Assembly: GCF_004366355.1 (NCBI RefSeq)
Contig: NZ_SODV01000001.1
Location: forward strand, 2,604,001 to 2,668,000
Length of the DNA stretch: 64,000 nt
Direction of reading: 5' to 3'
DNA from: Dinghuibacter silviterrae
GTDB lineage: Bacteria; Bacteroidota; Bacteroidia; Chitinophagales; Chitinophagaceae
The notes beneath the pieces are model-generated. The model saw only the letters and a program-made list of their open reading frames with translations. It made no database searches and was not told where the DNA came from. Positions 35,584 to 44,233 of the stretch are shown here, piece by piece. Position 1 is the first letter of the stretch, and every line of letters starts with the position of its first letter. The position numbers and the translations under genes were made by a program.

Positions 35584-36257
35584 GCAGTCAGGTCGTCTTT
35601 ATCAAAAGGTGGGCGTATGAGGTAGACCCCCAGAAGCACAAGAAAAGAAAACCCCAGCAGAATGCCCGCATACACATTGGCCTCGTGATAATTCAGAGAC
35701 TGCACCTCATCATACAGGGCAAGGGATACGACCTTGGTCACCCCCGGTATATTGCCCCCGACCATCAGGACCACGCCAAACTCGCCGATGGTATGCGCAA
35801 AGCTCAACACCACACCGGTCAGCACCGAGGCCCGGATGCAAGGGAGAAGCACCCGGATAAGAGTGGCAAAAGGTGAAAGCCCCAGCGTATAGGCCGCTTC
35901 CCTGATCGAAGGCGAAAGGTTCCGCAGCCCCGACCGGATGGGATGCACCATAAAAGGAAGGCTATAGACCAGCGAAGCCAGTACGATACCGGGAAAAGTA
36001 AACGCCAGCCGTATGTCAAACCACCGCTCCAACGCCCGCCCGAAAGCATGCTCGGGACTAAAGGCCAGGAGCAGGTAAAACCCCAGCACCGTGGGGGGCA
36101 GGACCAGGGGCAGGCTGACCACCGCGTCGATCACCGCCCTCCCCCGGAAACGGCTCGTAGCGAGCCACCATGCCAGGGGGATCCCCACGACCAGCAGGAT
36201 AACGGTCGTGATCAGGGCCAGTTCCAGGGTGAGCCATAAGGGTTGGAAATCGATCAT
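35580..36257 (-). CDS. modB: Molybdate ABC transporter permease
   Basis: This is a 225-residue inner-membrane permease with five or six helices. The ModB-type features are LVLPPTVLGFYLL, the EAA-loop region REAAYTLGLSPFATLIRVLLPCIRAS, and FAHTIGEFGVVLMVGGNIPG. It forms the channel that ModC drives. It lies between modA (5 bp upstream) and modC (4-bp overlap), so the three genes are translated from one message. Confidence 0.93.
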   Translation of the reverse strand: MIDFQPLWLTLELALITTVILLVVGIPLAWWLATSRFRGRAVIDAVVSLPLVLPPTVLGFYLLLAFSPEHAFGRALERWFDIRLAFTFPGIVLASLVYSLPFMVHPIRSGLRNLSPSIREAAYTLGLSPFATLIRVLLPCIRASVLTGVVLSFAHTIGEFGVVLMVGGNIPGVTKVVSLALYDEVQSLNYHEANVYAGILLGFSFLVLLGVYLIRPPFDKDDLTA

Positions 36258-36262
36258 GGGGT

Positions 36263-37012
36263 TTATTGAAATCCAAAACGTTTCAAGACGGTCTTGGCGG
36301 CCGGCGTTTCCATAAAGGCCGCAAAATCTCGGGCTGTGGCGTTGTCTTTGCCATGGTCCAGGAGGGCGTACCCCTGTTCGAGAAGCCCATGGCTCTCGGC
36401 CGGCACCTCCCAGTAATGCCCGTCCTTCATCGTGGGGGACAGCGCCAGCGACAACGCGATCAGCCCCACGTCCGCGGACCCCGTGGCGGCAAACTGCGCG
36501 GTCTGGGAGATGTTTTCCCCCATCACCAGTTTGTCCTGCACCTGGTCATACACTTTGTAATATTGGAGGCTTTCCACGGCGCGTTTGCCATAGGGCGCAT
36601 GGGCCGGGTTGGCTATGGCGATCTTTTTCACCGAGGGGTCCGTGAGCAGCGCCATCTTTTTGACGGAAGGATCCAGCCGGAGGCTCCACAGTACGAGGTG
36701 CCCGAGCGCGTAGCGCCTTACGTCCCCGGAGACCTTGCCGTCGTCCTTGAGGTGACGGACGTAGTCCATATCGGCGGAAAAAAACAGGTCGAAGGGCCCA
36801 CCGTTGCGGATCTGTTCATAGAAATTTCCGGAGGAACCATAGCTGACCTGGATCTGCGCGCCCGGATGGGCGCGTTCATACGTGGCCACCAGGGTGTCCA
36901 TGGCGTAGCGGAGGTCGGCGGCGGCGGCCACCAGGACGGGCTGCTGCGCGGCGGGATGGCCCGGCTGCGCGACACCGGCCGTTAGTACGTGAACGAGTAA
37001 GGCGAGGATCAT
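36263..37012 (-). CDS. modA: Periplasmic molybdate-binding protein
   Basis: This 249-residue binding protein has a signal peptide of about 22 residues. Family features: VAAAADLRYAMDTL, VSYGSSGNFYEQI and GPFDLFFSADMDYVRHL near the N terminus, and ATGSADVGLIALSLAL later. The Ser residues of SYGSSGN are likely oxyanion ligands. It captures molybdate or tungstate and hands it to ModB. On the minus strand TATCTTCG (37019-37026) fits the -7 pattern and ends only 6 bp before the start, implying a very short leader. It is the first gene of modABC; no modE is seen. Confidence 0.9.
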   Translation of the reverse strand: MILALLVHVLTAGVAQPGHPAAQQPVLVAAAADLRYAMDTLVATYERAHPGAQIQVSYGSSGNFYEQIRNGGPFDLFFSADMDYVRHLKDDGKVSGDVRRYALGHLVLWSLRLDPSVKKMALLTDPSVKKIAIANPAHAPYGKRAVESLQYYKVYDQVQDKLVMGENISQTAQFAATGSADVGLIALSLALSPTMKDGHYWEVPAESHGLLEQGYALLDHGKDNATARDFAAFMETPAAKTVLKRFGFQ

Positions 37013-37058
37013 ACCCGCCGAAGATACGAAATCGCGGGCTGAGCCCCGCGTGGGCCCG

Positions 37059-39488
37059 TTACTGCCCCAGGTCCTGCCCGCCGTTATCCTGATTCTGCTC
37101 CTTGTCCTTCTTAAACTCCAGCTTCCCGAACTTATACGTAAAGTTCAACCCAAACGAGCGGTAGGGCACCTGCCGGAGGCTGTTGAGCGTAAAGTTCGAG
37201 CCGCTGACCACCGTCGCCTGGTTGACATATTTTTCAAAGGGGTTGGTGGTGGTGATGGCGATGCTGGCCTTTTTGTTCCAGAATTGTTTCCGGGCGGCGA
37301 AGTTGTAGCTGATAAAGGACGGATACCGGCCCTGGATTTCGTTGCGGGCGGAGTTGAAGTTGCCAAAGAACTCCATGACCAGCGTAGGCGCTACCTGGTA
37401 AGTGGCGTTGATGTTGATGCGGTAGTTAAAGCTCCGGATCGCTTCTCCTCCGAGGGTTCCCGTGGTGATGTAGCGATAGAAGGAGGAGATGTTGCTCCGC
37501 AGGTTGAGTTTTTTTGTGATGGGTGCGGATCCGAAGATGTTCACGCCATAGTTGTTTTCGGAACCGACATTCTCAGGAGTGCTGACGGATACATCGGTAT
37601 ACGTGGAGTCCCCCAGGACGAAGCTGGGGTAGTAGACGATAAACGGCTGGATGTCGTGGTCGCTCCGCCGGTAGAACAGGGCGACATTCAGTTCTCCACC
37701 GGAGGTAAAAGACTTGCTGTACGTGAGGTCGAAGTTGTTGCCAATCTCCGGTTGGAGGAAAGGGTTCCCCCGGGTAAGGTTCTTGGGGTCGCTGGCGTTG
37801 ACATAAGGGTTGAGGGAGCGGTACCCCGGGCGTTCGATCCGTTTGCTGTATCCCAGTTTGAGCGTCTGTTCGCCGGCAAAAGTATGGCTGATGATGATCG
37901 AAGGCGCCCAGGTATTATACCCGGGGATGTTCGTCCCCGGCGCCTGGGAAAAGGTGGCATCCGTTTCGGTGCGCTCATACCTCAGCCCGGACTTGACGTC
38001 CAGCCAGTGGAAAAGGGGAAAGTTCATGGACACATACCCGGCGTATACGCGCCGGTCGTACGTCAGGGAATTGGACTGGGATGTATCGTAGGGATAGAGG
38101 TGAGAGGTCGGGTCGAAGGTATACACCGGGGAATTGCTCGTGATCCGGCGAAGCTGTATCCGGCCGCCGGTTTCCAGCTTTATCTTATCGGTTAACGGTT
38201 GCGTATAGTCGACGCGGAGGTTGGCCTCATGGTCCTGACCGGTGCTGACCCCCTGGGACCCCGCAAAGGTCGAGTCACCCGAAGGAAGGCTTTGAGACTG
38301 TGTATAGGATGACTTGTTGTTCCCCTCGCTTCCGTCCGCGGAAATGTCCAGCTCCTGTTCATCCCGGGCAAAAGTCTTCTTATACGACAGTTGCCAGTCC
38401 ACGGAATGCGCCCGGAACTGGCTGACCGAGTTGACCAGGCTCAGGGTGTCGTTTTGCCCCTGTATATAGGGCCCGTTGTTGTGGTTTCCAAAATTGTCAA
38501 AACCCAGGCTGGCATTGAGCGTATTGCGCTTGTTGATGTCCCATTCCGCGCCCACGCCGGACTCAAAGCCGTTTCTGTAAAAGCTGCTGCTGCCGTTTTG
38601 GGTCAGGGTACCGATCACGTTGCCGGTCGAGTCATACGACGTCCGGGTCGAGGAGTTGAGCGTGGTAGACGCCAGCTGTGCATTCCCGCTAAAAAACGCG
38701 TTCATCCCGAAATGTCCCGTCCGGGCGTTCAGGTTAAAGGACCCGTTTTCCAACCGGGACCCGCCCGTCAGGCTTATGTTTCCGTTGATCCCTTTGAGTT
38801 TGTTGTCCTTCAGAATGATATTGATGATGCCACCGGTTCCCTCGGCGTCATACTTGGCGCCGGGGCTGGTGATCACTTCTATGCTTTTGATCTGGCTCGC
38901 CGGGATGGTTTGCAGCGCGTCCGCCAGGTTGTTGCCGAAAATACTCGACGGTTTTCCATTGATCAGGAAAAGTATATTGGAATTGCCCATGATGTCCACG
39001 TTCCCATCGATGTCCACGGACACCATGGGTACCTTTTTGAGGACATCCGTGGCCACCCCGCCAATCGAAGTCACGTCCTTTTCCACGTTATACACCAACT
39101 TATCCAGCTTGTTTTCGACAAGCCCCGGGGCCCGGATGGTGACGCCTTGTACCTCGACCACCTTTTTGGAAAGCACCAGGTCCCCCAGAGCGGTTTTGTC
39201 GGCCAGGTCGAAGGGACCGACGACCTTTGTCTCATACCCGATGCACTCCAGGGTAAGCGTATATTTTCCAGGGGCAAGGCCATCCAGGGAAAACGTGCCC
39301 TTATTCCCGGTGATCGCCCCGGTAGCGGGTTTGGCGCCTTTTTGACGGAAGACGGATATCGTGGCGTATTCCAGGGGTTGCCCGGTAACGGAGTCGACAA
39401 TACGCCCGGTGAGGTGAGTAGCAGGGTCCTGGGCCATGGCTGCACGAGTACCGATCAGCAGGACGAAAAACGTGAACAGTTGCTTCAT
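37059..39488 (-). CDS. TonB-dependent receptor with carboxypeptidase-like domain
   Basis: This is an 809-residue outer-membrane barrel. The signal peptide ends AAMAQ (20). A regulatory-like beta domain at 25-110 starts with HLTGRIVDSVTGQPLEYATI. The plug at about 125-230 holds FLINGKPSSIFGNNL and KYDAEGTGGIINIILK. The barrel ends in a Gln/Asp/Lys-rich tail after YKFGKLEF, not in an aromatic residue, so the barrel terminus is probably at that Phe. The layout matches the OMP_b-brl_3 type of receptor, whose ligands are mostly unknown. TAATTTG at 39497-39503 on the minus strand may be its -7 box. A related gene follows upstream at 39552-41723. Confidence 0.87.
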   Translation of the reverse strand: MKQLFTFFVLLIGTRAAMAQDPATHLTGRIVDSVTGQPLEYATISVFRQKGAKPATGAITGNKGTFSLDGLAPGKYTLTLECIGYETKVVGPFDLADKTALGDLVLSKKVVEVQGVTIRAPGLVENKLDKLVYNVEKDVTSIGGVATDVLKKVPMVSVDIDGNVDIMGNSNILFLINGKPSSIFGNNLADALQTIPASQIKSIEVITSPGAKYDAEGTGGIINIILKDNKLKGINGNISLTGGSRLENGSFNLNARTGHFGMNAFFSGNAQLASTTLNSSTRTSYDSTGNVIGTLTQNGSSSFYRNGFESGVGAEWDINKRNTLNASLGFDNFGNHNNGPYIQGQNDTLSLVNSVSQFRAHSVDWQLSYKKTFARDEQELDISADGSEGNNKSSYTQSQSLPSGDSTFAGSQGVSTGQDHEANLRVDYTQPLTDKIKLETGGRIQLRRITSNSPVYTFDPTSHLYPYDTSQSNSLTYDRRVYAGYVSMNFPLFHWLDVKSGLRYERTETDATFSQAPGTNIPGYNTWAPSIIISHTFAGEQTLKLGYSKRIERPGYRSLNPYVNASDPKNLTRGNPFLQPEIGNNFDLTYSKSFTSGGELNVALFYRRSDHDIQPFIVYYPSFVLGDSTYTDVSVSTPENVGSENNYGVNIFGSAPITKKLNLRSNISSFYRYITTGTLGGEAIRSFNYRININATYQVAPTLVMEFFGNFNSARNEIQGRYPSFISYNFAARKQFWNKKASIAITTTNPFEKYVNQATVVSGSNFTLNSLRQVPYRSFGLNFTYKFGKLEFKKDKEQNQDNGGQDLGQ

Positions 39489-39551
39489 AAAGGGTGCAAA
39501 TTAGCCGGACATTCTGTCGACAATTTGTAGTTGAGGCGCCGGGAGCGCCCT

Positions 39552-41723
39552 TTACCCTCCCGCCCGGCGCCGCTCCTCCTCCGCACTCGACCGTACGTCA
39601 CTATGAGTGGCTTTCCCGGACCCAAACCGGTAGGTGGCGGTCAGCGACACCGAACGGGTGTAAAAACCGGACACGCTGAATTGGGACAAGCCCGTGTAGT
39701 GGTCGGAGCCGTGGTTGCCCTCGCTTTGAAAAATGTTGTTGGCGTTCAAAGAAAGGCTGCCCTTTTTAAAAGTCCATTTAAGTGCCGCGTTGACCATATA
39801 GTAAGGACCGAACCAGGACGAGACCAGTTGGTGTTCCGAATCGTATTCCCCGTCTACCTCCGCAGACAGCCGCCGGCTGAGGGTAAAGGTGTTGTCAAAA
39901 CTCAGGTACACGGCCAGGATCCCGCGATCCGCGCGCCACAGGCTGTCCGGGTCCCCGGCAAAGGCGTTTTGAAAAAACGACAGTGCGTTGTCCGTGGTCC
40001 ACCAGCGCGTCAGCGCTTTTGTAAAGGTCAGGTCCAGGTTCCAGGAATGCCCCTCGACATTGGTCGGCCGCCGGGTGATCGTACTGTCGCCCGGGTCCAC
40101 GTAGGGCAGCGTCCGCATATAGTCATGGTCCCTGTCCATCATAAAAGTGATGGTAAAAATATTGCGCCACGTCCAGCCCAGCTCCCCATGCCAGGTCAGG
40201 TCCGGCCGGAGGTAAGGATTGCCCTGGAAATACAGGGTGGGGGTAAGCGGTCGCCGGAAAGGATTCATTTCATGATAGTCCGGGCGGTCCGTCCGTCGCC
40301 CCAGGCGCAGGAAAAAAGCTTTTTCAAAACGAAGAAAAAGGGTAGGAAAAAGTTGCAAGTAGCGCCACCGGCTTACGGTGTCCCTCAGGGCGTCTTTCTC
40401 CACGCGGAGCCCCGCCTGTACCTCCCACTTTTTGTAAGAGCGATCCATCGTGGCATAAGCCGCCTCGATCCATTCCGTACTTTGCGTGCTGTCGGTGATG
40501 AAGGATTCGCTTGTCTTGACCCCCGCTTCCCAACGGCCGTTTTTGAAAGGATGCGTATAGTCCGCCTGGGCAGAATAGATCCGCATCCGCCGGTGCTCCG
40601 GCAATAAGGTATCCGATGCGCCGGTATACTGCCCGCTTGTATCGTAAAAAAGGCCGTGGGTGGTTTGCACGGGGTGATAGTCAAAACGGGCGTAGTCCGC
40701 GTCCACCGTCAGGTTCCGGCCCGCCGTATCCAGCGCCTGCGACCACTGAAGGGTCGTGAAGTAATGATACGGATGGTCGACGTTCAGGGCCGAGAAGTCC
40801 TCATACTGAACGGGCACCCGGTGCCCATCGGTCGTTTCCAGGCTGGAATGGGTGTCGAAGCTGGTGGTACCCACCGCCCCCATGGCCGACAGGCTAAGCG
40901 TCGTCCGGGCGGACGCATACCAGTCGATCCCCACAGCCGGGTTGTCGCTCCTCCACCCATTCACCGTCCGGTTGTTGGATACTTCTTCCGCCAGCAGCGC
41001 ACCGTGCGCGTCCTCGATGTCGCTGGTGAGATACCGGTCACCCAACTGTTTGCCATAGGTATAAGCATCGCTCACGTATAGGTTTACATGATCGTTCTTA
41101 TAGACCGCCATCACCCCTCCATGGTATTGACCATAGTGCTCCGACACCAGGCTCCCGTTCACGCTCCCGCTAAACCCCTGTTTGCGGTTCCGCTTACGGA
41201 CGATGTTGATGATCGCGCCTGTACCCGAAGCATCATATTTTGATGGCGGATTCGTGATGATCTCGATCCGCTGGACGCCCGATGCCGACATCCCGTTCAG
41301 CAAACCCGCCAGGTCCGCCGAAGAAAGATAGGTCGGCTTCCCGTCAATAAACACGGTGGCTCCCCGCCCGCCCGTCATCGTGATCGCCCCGTCCGCCGAC
41401 ACATGCACTCCCGGCAGGTGCTGCAGGGCCTCCAGTACCGTGGCGCCTGCCGTTGTGATGCGCTGGTCCAGATTGATGACGGTCTTGTCTAACCGCCGTT
41501 CGATCGGCGGCGCGGCAATGCGGATGTCCCCCAACTGGATACGCCTTGCCGTGTCCGCGCCTGGGGCAGCGCGCACCATCGTGTCGGCACCCTCGGGGGC
41601 CGGCTTTGCCGTATCGGGCCGCTGCGCGGCGGCGTGCCCCCTGGTATCGCGTCGGGCAGTGTCCGGCGTCTGCGCGCCGGCGCGCAACGCGAACAGGATC
41701 AGCAGAACGAGTAGTTTGCGCAT
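39552..41723 (-). CDS. TonB-receptor-like outer-membrane barrel without N-terminal beta domain
   Basis: This encodes 723 residues starting MRKLLVLLILF, with a signal peptide ending RAGAQ. Instead of the beta domain found in its neighbour, a Pro/Ala/Asp-rich linker (residues 20-55, with repeated PDTA units) leads into the plug, which contains VIEALQHLPGVHVS-type sequence, VFIDGKPTYLSSADL and KYDASGTGAIINIVRK. The barrel follows to the C terminus (VSLTATYRFGSG, then a charged tail). The frame is open to 41792, but ATG 41723 begins the signal peptide. It and the receptor at 37059 probably arose by duplication. The ligand is unknown. Confidence 0.84.
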   Translation of the reverse strand: MRKLLVLLILFALRAGAQTPDTARRDTRGHAAAQRPDTAKPAPEGADTMVRAAPGADTARRIQLGDIRIAAPPIERRLDKTVINLDQRITTAGATVLEALQHLPGVHVSADGAITMTGGRGATVFIDGKPTYLSSADLAGLLNGMSASGVQRIEIITNPPSKYDASGTGAIINIVRKRNRKQGFSGSVNGSLVSEHYGQYHGGVMAVYKNDHVNLYVSDAYTYGKQLGDRYLTSDIEDAHGALLAEEVSNNRTVNGWRSDNPAVGIDWYASARTTLSLSAMGAVGTTSFDTHSSLETTDGHRVPVQYEDFSALNVDHPYHYFTTLQWSQALDTAGRNLTVDADYARFDYHPVQTTHGLFYDTSGQYTGASDTLLPEHRRMRIYSAQADYTHPFKNGRWEAGVKTSESFITDSTQSTEWIEAAYATMDRSYKKWEVQAGLRVEKDALRDTVSRWRYLQLFPTLFLRFEKAFFLRLGRRTDRPDYHEMNPFRRPLTPTLYFQGNPYLRPDLTWHGELGWTWRNIFTITFMMDRDHDYMRTLPYVDPGDSTITRRPTNVEGHSWNLDLTFTKALTRWWTTDNALSFFQNAFAGDPDSLWRADRGILAVYLSFDNTFTLSRRLSAEVDGEYDSEHQLVSSWFGPYYMVNAALKWTFKKGSLSLNANNIFQSEGNHGSDHYTGLSQFSVSGFYTRSVSLTATYRFGSGKATHSDVRSSAEEERRRAGG

Positions 41724-41790
41724 CCCCAATATTCGCCCGCGAATCGATGCGAAAAAGGCGTCGCCGCCCGGGAGGCCGTACCGATCGTCC

Positions 41791-41841
41791 AATCAGCCAA
41801 ACCGCCCGCCGGACCGGTTTCAGGGGGCGGTTTGGCCGATT
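41791..41841. repeat. 51-bp inverted repeat between divergent genes
   Basis: A 12-bp arm (41796-41807) pairs perfectly with 41825-41836. After one mismatch the stem continues with AATC (41791-41794) and GATT (41838-41841). The loop contains the smaller palindrome CCGGACCGG. It sits between the start of the barrel gene (41723) and the LytS-like kinase (41889) and could be an operator serving either gene. Confidence 0.7.
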
Positions 41842-41888
41842 CGTCGACGACGCGCCGGTATGTGGGTCAAATGGAGTAACATTGGGTC

Positions 41889-43007
41889 ATGAACCTCGTG
41901 GAGACGATCCGGCATTACCAGCGGAAGTACCGCCTGGCCAGTCATCTGCTCTTCTGGGCACTGTTCCTGCAGGTCGCCATCAGTGCCAGCAAGTACTACG
42001 ACGGCCGGCATTTTTCATATCGGTTTGAGCTGATCACTGACGGCCTTTACCAGGTCCCGGAAATGCTCGCAGCCTATTTCCTGACCTATTGGGTGGTCCC
42101 GCAATTTGTAACGAAGAAGCGGTACGTCCTGGCGTCGGTGGGTTTCCTGGCTGGCGCGTATGCGATCTGCGTCCTCGGCCGGTTTATCATCGTCCGTGTG
42201 TGCGAACCCCTGGCCGGTATACCACCCGAGGCCTTCGAGACCAATCGCGAGCTCCTGACGAATATTCCCAAGCTGATCTACAGGTATTTTTTCCAGATCT
42301 TCGACATCGCCACGTTTTTCCTTTTTATCCGGCTGCTTCTCCAGCAACTCGATACCCAAAAACGCACGCTGACCCTCGAAAAGGAAAAGATCGCCACGGA
42401 GCTAAAGCTGCTCAAGGCGCAGCTCAACCCCCACTTCCTGTTCAATACCCTGAACAATATCTACGCCTTGTCCCTGGCGAATTCCCCGGCCACGGCCTCT
42501 TCCATCGCGAAGCTCTCGGAGATCCTCGACTACATCCTCTATCGCTGCGACGGTAGCCTGGTCCCATTGGACGGCGAGGTCGGCGTCCTTGAGGACTACC
42601 TTGCGCTCGAACGGCTGCGCTACGACGACCGCCTGCAGCTCCGCTTCGAACGCACCGTCACCGCGCCCGCGCAGGTGCCGCCGCTGCTCCTGTTATCGCT
42701 CGCCGAAAACGCCTTCAAACACGGCGCCAGCCAGGATATGGGCCGGCCGTGCATCGAGATTTCGCTCCGCGTGGATGCGGAGGGGTTGGTGTATAGCGTC
42801 GCCAATACGGTGGTCGCGCCCCGCGGCGGCAGTGCCTCGCGGCCCGCGCCCGGCAGCATCGGCCTCGCGAATGTCCGGCGGCAACTCGACTATCTTTTCC
42901 CGGGGCAACACACTTTTGTAGCGGGCCTCGAAGGCAACGTCTTTCGCACCCGCCTTTTCCTCAACCTAAAATCCGCGACCAATGGCCACCCGGTGCCTGC
43001 TCGTTGA
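41889..43007 (+). CDS. LytS-like sensor histidine kinase
   Basis: This 372-residue inner-membrane kinase has four membrane helices in residues 15-150, a short coiled linker, then the His_kinase region with the phospho-acceptor His 182 in LNPHFLFNTLNN. The ATP-binding domain follows, with its N-box Asn 274 in AENAFKHG and the glycine motif GSIGLANV near 320. No extracellular sensor domain is present, so the signal is probably sensed in the membrane. The response-regulator gene overlaps its 3' end by 26 bp. A large palindrome lies just upstream. Confidence 0.92.
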   Translation: MNLVETIRHYQRKYRLASHLLFWALFLQVAISASKYYDGRHFSYRFELITDGLYQVPEMLAAYFLTYWVVPQFVTKKRYVLASVGFLAGAYAICVLGRFIIVRVCEPLAGIPPEAFETNRELLTNIPKLIYRYFFQIFDIATFFLFIRLLLQQLDTQKRTLTLEKEKIATELKLLKAQLNPHFLFNTLNNIYALSLANSPATASSIAKLSEILDYILYRCDGSLVPLDGEVGVLEDYLALERLRYDDRLQLRFERTVTAPAQVPPLLLLSLAENAFKHGASQDMGRPCIEISLRVDAEGLVYSVANTVVAPRGGSASRPAPGSIGLANVRRQLDYLFPGQHTFVAGLEGNVFRTRLFLNLKSATNGHPVPAR

Positions 43008-43683
43008 CGACGAACCGCTGGCGGTGCAGTTGCTGCGGCAGCACATCGGCCAATTGCCTTTTTTCGAGGTGGCGGGTAGTTGCGCCAACGCCGTGGAGGC
43101 GCTGGAGGTGCTTAACCACCAGCCCATCGACCTGTTGTTCCTGGACATCCGGATGCCGCAGTTGTCGGGTTTGGAGTTGCTCAAAAGCCTGAGGCGCGCA
43201 CCGCCCACCATCCTGACGACGGCCCACCGCGAGTATGCGCTGGACGGATTTGACCTGGACGTGGTGGATTACCTGCTCAAACCCGTGACGTTCGATCGCT
43301 TTTTCCAGTCGGTGGAGCGCTTCCTGAGAAGGAGTCAACAGCCCCTGTCGAATGTCCTGACCTCCTCGGAGCCACAGGTGATCTACCTGAAGTCGGGGTA
43401 TAAGTACTTCAAGCTGGACCTCCGGCACATCCTTTACGTGGAGAGCATGAAGGACTACATCCGGGTCGTGACCACCGAAAGGACGATCGTCTCCAAATAC
43501 AAGCTGGGCGACCTGGAGCGGGAGCTACAGGACAAGGGGTTCCTGCGGATCCACCGGTCGTACGTCATCAACATGGCGCACGTCACGGCGTTTACCGCCA
43601 GCGAATTGGAGCTCGGCGTCCACCGGCTGCCCGTCGGCGACAGCTACAAGGCTTACGTGGAAAAAACGATGCCCCGGCGGTAG
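42982..43683 (+). CDS. LytTR-family response regulator
   Basis: This encodes 233 residues. The receiver domain (1-118) has acidic residues Asp 9 and Asp 10, the phospho-acceptor Asp 55 in LFLDIRMP, and the conserved Lys in LLKPVTF. The LytTR DNA-binding domain (about 135-230) contains YIRVVTTERTIVSKYKLGDL and GFLRIHRSYVINM. It is paired with the overlapping kinase. The divergent outer-membrane barrel genes are plausible targets, which is inference from position. Confidence 0.92.
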   Translation: MATRCLLVDDEPLAVQLLRQHIGQLPFFEVAGSCANAVEALEVLNHQPIDLLFLDIRMPQLSGLELLKSLRRAPPTILTTAHREYALDGFDLDVVDYLLKPVTFDRFFQSVERFLRRSQQPLSNVLTSSEPQVIYLKSGYKYFKLDLRHILYVESMKDYIRVVTTERTIVSKYKLGDLERELQDKGFLRIHRSYVINMAHVTAFTASELELGVHRLPVGDSYKAYVEKTMPRR

Positions 43684-43686
43684 CGC

Positions 43687-44124
43687 TTAGTCTTTTTCTT
43701 CCTGCAGGAAAGCGCCGTCGGTGGTAAACAAGAGATCCTTTCCTTTAATCTCCACCTCGTAGGTATGGCTGCCGGCGGCGTCCACGCGCTTACCCGCCTC
43801 GCGGATAGCCGTTTTGTAGTGTTCTTTTACATAGGGAGCCACGGACACGGGGAGCGCGGACACAGGAATGGCATCCACGGACTCGGCAAAATCGCCGGCC
43901 GGTGTGAACTGTACGGAATGATCCTCTCCCGATTTGCCACCCCAGTTGGCTTCGAAATTGCCTTTTTCTTTCTCCCAGGAGACTTTCGTAGCGGAAGGGA
44001 ATTGCTTAAGCAAGGCGGCTTTGACCGCGGCGGGGACGTCCTTTGTTTTGATGTCCTGTGCGGCCGCGCCCAGCGCGCACGCCAGGCAGGCGATGGATAA
44101 AACTTTCTTGAGCATACGTATCAT
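43687..44124 (-). CDS. Secreted PepSY-like protein
   Basis: This encodes 145 residues (142 if the second ATG at 44115 is used), with a signal peptide ending GAAAQ. The mature part fits the periplasmic PepSY-like beta-lactamase-inhibitor fold (DUF2874): VPAAVKAALLKQFPSATKVSWEKEKGNFEANW, then a second half VAPYVKEHYKTAIREAGKR with THTYEVEI-like strands. The function of these small proteins is not settled. TAGCTTCG at 44141-44148 on the minus strand is a reasonable -7 box. It is convergent with the response regulator, with 3 bp between stop codons. Confidence 0.8.
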   Translation of the reverse strand: MIRMLKKVLSIACLACALGAAAQDIKTKDVPAAVKAALLKQFPSATKVSWEKEKGNFEANWGGKSGEDHSVQFTPAGDFAESVDAIPVSALPVSVAPYVKEHYKTAIREAGKRVDAAGSHTYEVEIKGKDLLFTTDGAFLQEEKD

Positions 44125-44187
44125 TAAAGTAGTGAGGATACGAAGCTAGAAAGTCAATCTGGAGAGATCCTGTACACACCCTGCAGG

Positions 44188-44224
44188 GCGCCGCGGAACG
44201 CCGTGGGGCGGCGTTCCGCGGCGC
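44188..44224. repeat. Perfect 15-bp inverted repeat downstream of an ABC gene
   Basis: The arms 44188-44202 and 44210-44224 are perfect complements around a 7-nt loop. The stem is almost pure GC and begins 9 bp past the stop codon of the ABC gene ending at 44234. No T-run follows on either strand. It is probably a 3'-end or mRNA-stability hairpin. Confidence 0.75.
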
Positions 44225-44233
44225 TGCCGCGGA

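Noticed and set aside
38391-40607. Open frames of 379 and 358 codons on the plus strand
   Set aside because: Both are antisense to the two TonB-type barrels and encode no recognisable protein.
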